Origin: Nitrospira sp.
GTDB lineage: Bacteria; Nitrospirota; Nitrospiria; Nitrospirales; Nitrospiraceae
DNA: 8,374 nt
Direction of reading: 5' to 3'
Assembly: GCA_025935475.1 (NCBI GenBank)
Contig: JAICVE010000110.1
Location: 1 to 8,374, forward strand
Shown here: piece by piece, positions 5,761 to 8,374 of the stretch
Position numbering within the stretch: position 1 is the stretch's first letter
Layout: each line of letters starts with the position of its first letter
Made by a program: the position numbers and the translations under genes
The notes under the pieces: generated by a model
The model's input: only the letters and a program-made list of their open reading frames with translations
What the model was told of the DNA's origin: nothing
Database searches by the model: none

Positions 5761-6906
5761 TTAATCGAGCTCGAACGTCTTGGGATAATTCGTGAGGTTC
5801 CGACAGCCATCGGCGGTCACCAAGACCATGTCTTCAATCCGAACGGCGCCCAAGCCCGGATAGTAGAGGCCGGGCTCGACGGTCACGACGTGGCCTTCCA
5901 GCAGTAAGGAACCTGTCCGGCTGATGCGAGGAGCTTCATGGATATCCAGCCCGACACCATGACCTGTGCCGTGGAAATAGCCCTGCATGCGCCCGTTCAC
6001 CAAGCCAGTCTTGTAACCGGCCTTCTCGAATCGGTCACAAATTCCCCGATGAATCTTCATACCGTCGGCACCGTCCCGGATTTTCGTGATGGCTTCTTCC
6101 TGTGCGTCCAGCACGGTCTGATAGAGCTTCTTCAGCTCCGGACTCGGAGTGCCACGAATCACGGTCCTCGACATATCGGCGAAGTAGCGTGAGGACGCCG
6201 ACCGCGGGAAGACGTCGAAGATGATGCTGCGATGTGCCGGCAAAGGACCTCTCCCTTCATGATGCGGATCACAGGCCTGCTCCCCGCCCGCGACGATGGT
6301 ATGTTGCGCGACGCAATCGCGTTCCATCAGCTTCACGTTGATGACCTTCTTGATCCGTTCCGAAGTCAGTACGCCGTCCTCCAGCCACACCTGCCCCTGC
6401 TGGATCGTCGCCCGCCGCAGCAGCTCATGGGCGGCGGAAACGGCGTCCTCGGTGGCCCGCTGCGCCTCTTCAATGTGCCGCACTTCTTCCGTGGTTTTGA
6501 CAACGCGCTGTTCGTAGAACGGGTCCGGTTTGGCGTGCACCTGATAGCCGAGTTCCTGAAGTCGCGCCGCGTGGCTGTAGGGAAAGTTCGCGGGAACCAG
6601 CACTTGCTTGATCTTGGCCTCCCGCAGCACGACGTGCACAATGTCGACGCTGCCCGGAGTGGCCACGCCATGGTCTCTCGCGCGGCGCTCGATCTCCGAA
6701 TAGGACAGCACGCGATCGACCGCGGCCTGGCTCTTGGCCCGATCCATTTCTAGATCGTTCATGATCATCAGGCGCTCGCCCTTAATCTCCAAATAAATAA
6801 AAGGGTCCGGCGCAATGAACTTGGTGGCGTGGTAGAGGTTTGAATCCAGCTCGCTGGCTGCGATGAAAACCGTGGCTTTATGTGATTGTGACGCCGATCG
6901 AGACAT
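5761..6906 (-). CDS. M24B metallopeptidase, Xaa-Pro aminopeptidase/dipeptidase-like
   Basis: This 381-residue cytoplasmic protein has a creatinase-type N-terminal domain (about 10-130, opening KATVFIAASELDSNLYHAT) and a C-terminal pita-bread M24 domain (about 145-370). All five expected metal ligands are present: D231 (FDVFP), D244 (FADMSRTV), H316 (HGTGHGVG), E344 (VTVEPGLYY) and E358 (VRIEDMV). H323 in DIHE fits the substrate-binding histidine. Family knowledge predicts removal of an N-terminal residue before proline, or cleavage of Xaa-Pro dipeptides; which one cannot be told from sequence. The ATG at 6906 suits the family start but lacks a clear Shine-Dalgarno site. It lies upstream of archease and rtcB in the same direction, 113 bases from the archease start. 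No functional tie to RNA ligation is known to me. Confidence 0.92.
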   Translation of the reverse strand: MSRSASQSHKATVFIAASELDSNLYHATKFIAPDPFIYLEIKGERLMIMNDLEMDRAKSQAAVDRVLSYSEIERRARDHGVATPGSVDIVHVVLREAKIKQVLVPANFPYSHAARLQELGYQVHAKPDPFYEQRVVKTTEEVRHIEEAQRATEDAVSAAHELLRRATIQQGQVWLEDGVLTSERIKKVINVKLMERDCVAQHTIVAGGEQACDPHHEGRGPLPAHRSIIFDVFPRSASSRYFADMSRTVIRGTPSPELKKLYQTVLDAQEEAITKIRDGADGMKIHRGICDRFEKAGYKTGLVNGRMQGYFHGTGHGVGLDIHEAPRISRTGSLLLEGHVVTVEPGLYYPGLGAVRIEDMVLVTADGCRNLTNYPKTFELD

Positions 6907-6926
6907 GAGACGGTGACTTACTCATT

Positions 6927-6952
6927 GGCACTCACACGAGCGGCGCTCACAC
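6927..6952 (-). repeat. Two direct 11-base repeats in the leader of the peptidase gene
   Basis: On the plus strand GGCACTCACAC (6927-6937) and GGCGCTCACAC (6942-6952) differ at one base and are offset by 15. They lie between the predicted promoter and the ATG at 6906, 20 bases before it. They could be operator half-sites, a leader RNA feature or a small duplication. Confidence 0.45.
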
Positions 6953-7001
6953 ACCTGTCCCGCCCGCCGGTCGAGCGGAATCGGTTGTACGCCTTCGGCG
7001 G

Positions 7002-7030
7002 AATGTAACATGGGGTCCGCGGAGGGTCAA
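7002..7030 (-). promoter_or_regulatory. Sigma-70-like extended -10 promoter for the peptidase gene
   Basis: On the minus strand TTGACC (7030-7025) is followed after 17 bases by TACATT (7007-7002), with TGT directly before the -10, making an extended -10. Transcription would begin near 6995 and leave a leader of about 90 bases before the ATG at 6906. The -35 box contains the TGA stop of the AsmA-like gene. It probably drives the peptidase gene and perhaps archease, rtcB and pilZ. Confidence 0.55.
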
Positions 7031-8374
7031 GGAACCGCCGGAGGAGTTTCCGCAGGAGGAATGGAGTCCTTCGACACCGTCTTGTTGTCGTCCGGCGTCA
7101 CCAAATCAATGGGGAGCATGACCGTGTTCTTCAGCAAATCGACCGCCAACTGGGCGAGGCCACTGACGCCGGTGGCAAAGGACTTCATCGGCAGGTAGGT
7201 GACTTCGGGATCTTCGATCGCCCCCTTGACCGCAAACATCGCCGTCGCAACCCCCTTGCGTTCACCCGCAAACAGACGCCCAAACAATGGGATCGTCTTC
7301 AAAAACTGCGAGTACGATCCGAACGGACTCACGGCCCAGACCATATCCACCTGATCGGTGGGGAGATCGTAGTTGCCCGCCGCAGTGATTTTCACGATCG
7401 GGCTGTCGATGATGAGATTCTCGGTTTCAAACAGGCCGTTGCGGATCGTGACCGTGGCCGTGATCCTGTTATAGGGCAGACCTTCCTTCTCCAGGTCCAC
7501 CTTGCCTTGCAGTACAGCAGGCAGGTTCAAGATGCTGATGATCTTCCAGATGGCACGTTCCTCTGACTTGAAGATCCGACCGTTCTCGAGCAGAAGATCG
7601 GTCTTGCCGTTGAGGGTCGGATAAATGCCATGGGGGTTCCGTCCGTGCCCGCGCACGGTGCCGGTCACGCGAGCTTCTCCGGTCACGCCTCCTTGTTTTG
7701 AGCCCGCCAGCCGGTAGATGTCCTCGACCAGCAGCCCGGTCGCCCGCAACGAGATTTCAGACTCGGCGGGCTCTCCGCGCGGCAACTGCACGACCATTCG
7801 GCCAGCGATGTCTCCGTTGGTGGACTGTCCCGACAACCGATCCAGATCAAGGACGCCGTCCTGGATGGTCAGTCGCGCGGAAAGGGCGCCGAACTTCAGA
7901 TGTTTGTAGCGACCTCGCGCGATGGAAGCGGTCGCCTGGACCTTACTGGTCGCCGCCAGCCATTCGAGCAGATCACGGATGGGCGCACGCTGGCCTTTGG
8001 GAATCAGCAGATCAATGTCCATCTGGTTGGACTCCATTTTCGCCGTGATGACGGGTTTGGTCGTCCAATTGCGCATGGTCCCTTCGAGCGTGAGGTCGCT
8101 GTCCATGAGGTGGAACGAGAGACGTTTGAGCTCGGCCGTGTCGCGGGCCAGGAGCAGCCGTACGTACAGATCCTGGATCGGCCCGCCGGTTCCCTTCACC
8201 GTCAGTAATCCGTTGCTGAGCGCCAGCCAACCGGTCGTTTTCCACGTCCGCCAATCTCGATCTTTTCCCTTGATGTCCAGCGAGAGTTCGAGATTGCCTG
8301 CTTCGAAGCCGCCTTTGGCGATCCACTCTGGAACCGTCGACAACGAGACCGTGCCGGTGGCGAGGGCCGCGTCG
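7027..8374 (-). CDS. AsmA-like envelope protein, C-terminal part
   Basis: The reading frame is open to the right edge; 448 residues are visible and the N-terminus is missing, so the apparent TTG start at 8343 is not a true start. The sequence is a long run of beta-rich repeats of the AsmA/YhdP type, e.g. NGLLTVKGTGG, DSDLTLEGTMRN, DGVLDLDRLSGQSTNGDIAGRM and NGLFETENLIIDSPIVKITAAGNYDL. It then reaches the conserved AsmA_2-like end AVSPFGSYSQFLKTIPLFGRLFAGERKG (about 347-374), followed by an amphipathic GLAQLAVDLLKN segment and a Pro-rich tail. Proteins of this family are anchored in the inner membrane, reach across the periplasm, and affect outer membrane lipid homeostasis, some by lipid transport. 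That role is family inference. The gene is followed, after 120 bases, by the peptidase gene. Confidence 0.85.
   Translation of the reverse strand, partial: DAALATGTVSLSTVPEWIAKGGFEAGNLELSLDIKGKDRDWRTWKTTGWLALSNGLLTVKGTGGPIQDLYVRLLLARDTAELKRLSFHLMDSDLTLEGTMRNWTTKPVITAKMESNQMDIDLLIPKGQRAPIRDLLEWLAATSKVQATASIARGRYKHLKFGALSARLTIQDGVLDLDRLSGQSTNGDIAGRMVVQLPRGEPAESEISLRATGLLVEDIYRLAGSKQGGVTGEARVTGTVRGHGRNPHGIYPTLNGKTDLLLENGRIFKSEERAIWKIISILNLPAVLQGKVDLEKEGLPYNRITATVTIRNGLFETENLIIDSPIVKITAAGNYDLPTDQVDMVWAVSPFGSYSQFLKTIPLFGRLFAGERKGVATAMFAVKGAIEDPEVTYLPMKSFATGVSGLAQLAVDLLKNTVMLPIDLVTPDDNKTVSKDSIPPAETPPAVP

Noticed and set aside
6990..7000. CGCC-TTC-GGCG mini hairpin after the AsmA-like gene
   Set aside because: A four-base stem without a T-run is not adequate for a terminator, and it lies at the predicted transcription start of the next gene.
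8341..8343. TTG start for the AsmA-like protein
   Set aside because: The frame continues without a stop to the window edge and known family members are longer, so this is an internal leucine codon.

Overview
The window is a compact stretch of bacterial chromosome, moderately GC-rich, with short intergenic gaps. I see no mobile element, tRNA, rRNA or CRISPR array. The gene style and an intergenic hairpin at 5172-5213 suggest a Nitrospira-like member of the Nitrospirota. That assignment is an inference, because no marker gene is present.

Left part (1-3263) is signalling. A leftward gene cut by the window edge encodes a receiver domain, a PAS domain and the first residues of a GGDEF domain, so it is probably a cyclic-di-GMP enzyme. 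It is separated by a roughly 305-base divergent intergenic region from a rightward two-component pair. That pair is a membrane-bound NarL-type histidine kinase (1154-2650) and a NarL/LuxR-type response regulator (2622-3263) that overlaps it by 29 bases. The divergent region holds a consensus -10 box, short direct repeats and a possible folded leader RNA.

Right part (3260-8374) is all leftward. In transcription order it contains the C-terminal part of an AsmA-like envelope protein (entering from the right edge), an M24B Xaa-Pro-type peptidase, archease, the RNA ligase RtcB, and a small PilZ protein. RtcB joins RNA ends bearing 2',3'-cyclic or 3'-phosphate to 5'-OH ends, and archease is its turnover and guanylylation cofactor, so the two form a clear RNA repair/ligation unit. 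The PilZ gene directly downstream is a predicted c-di-GMP receptor, and its transcript ends tail-to-tail with the response regulator, sharing a CTAG tetranucleotide. A good extended -10 promoter for the peptidase gene overlaps the AsmA stop codon. The peptidase-archease-rtcB-pilZ genes may therefore be one transcription unit, although the hairpins between them could adjust expression.

Most genes belong to well-known families. The parts most worth checking are the intergenic elements and the linkage of RNA ligation genes to a PilZ protein. I did not find convincing evidence of an entirely new system.
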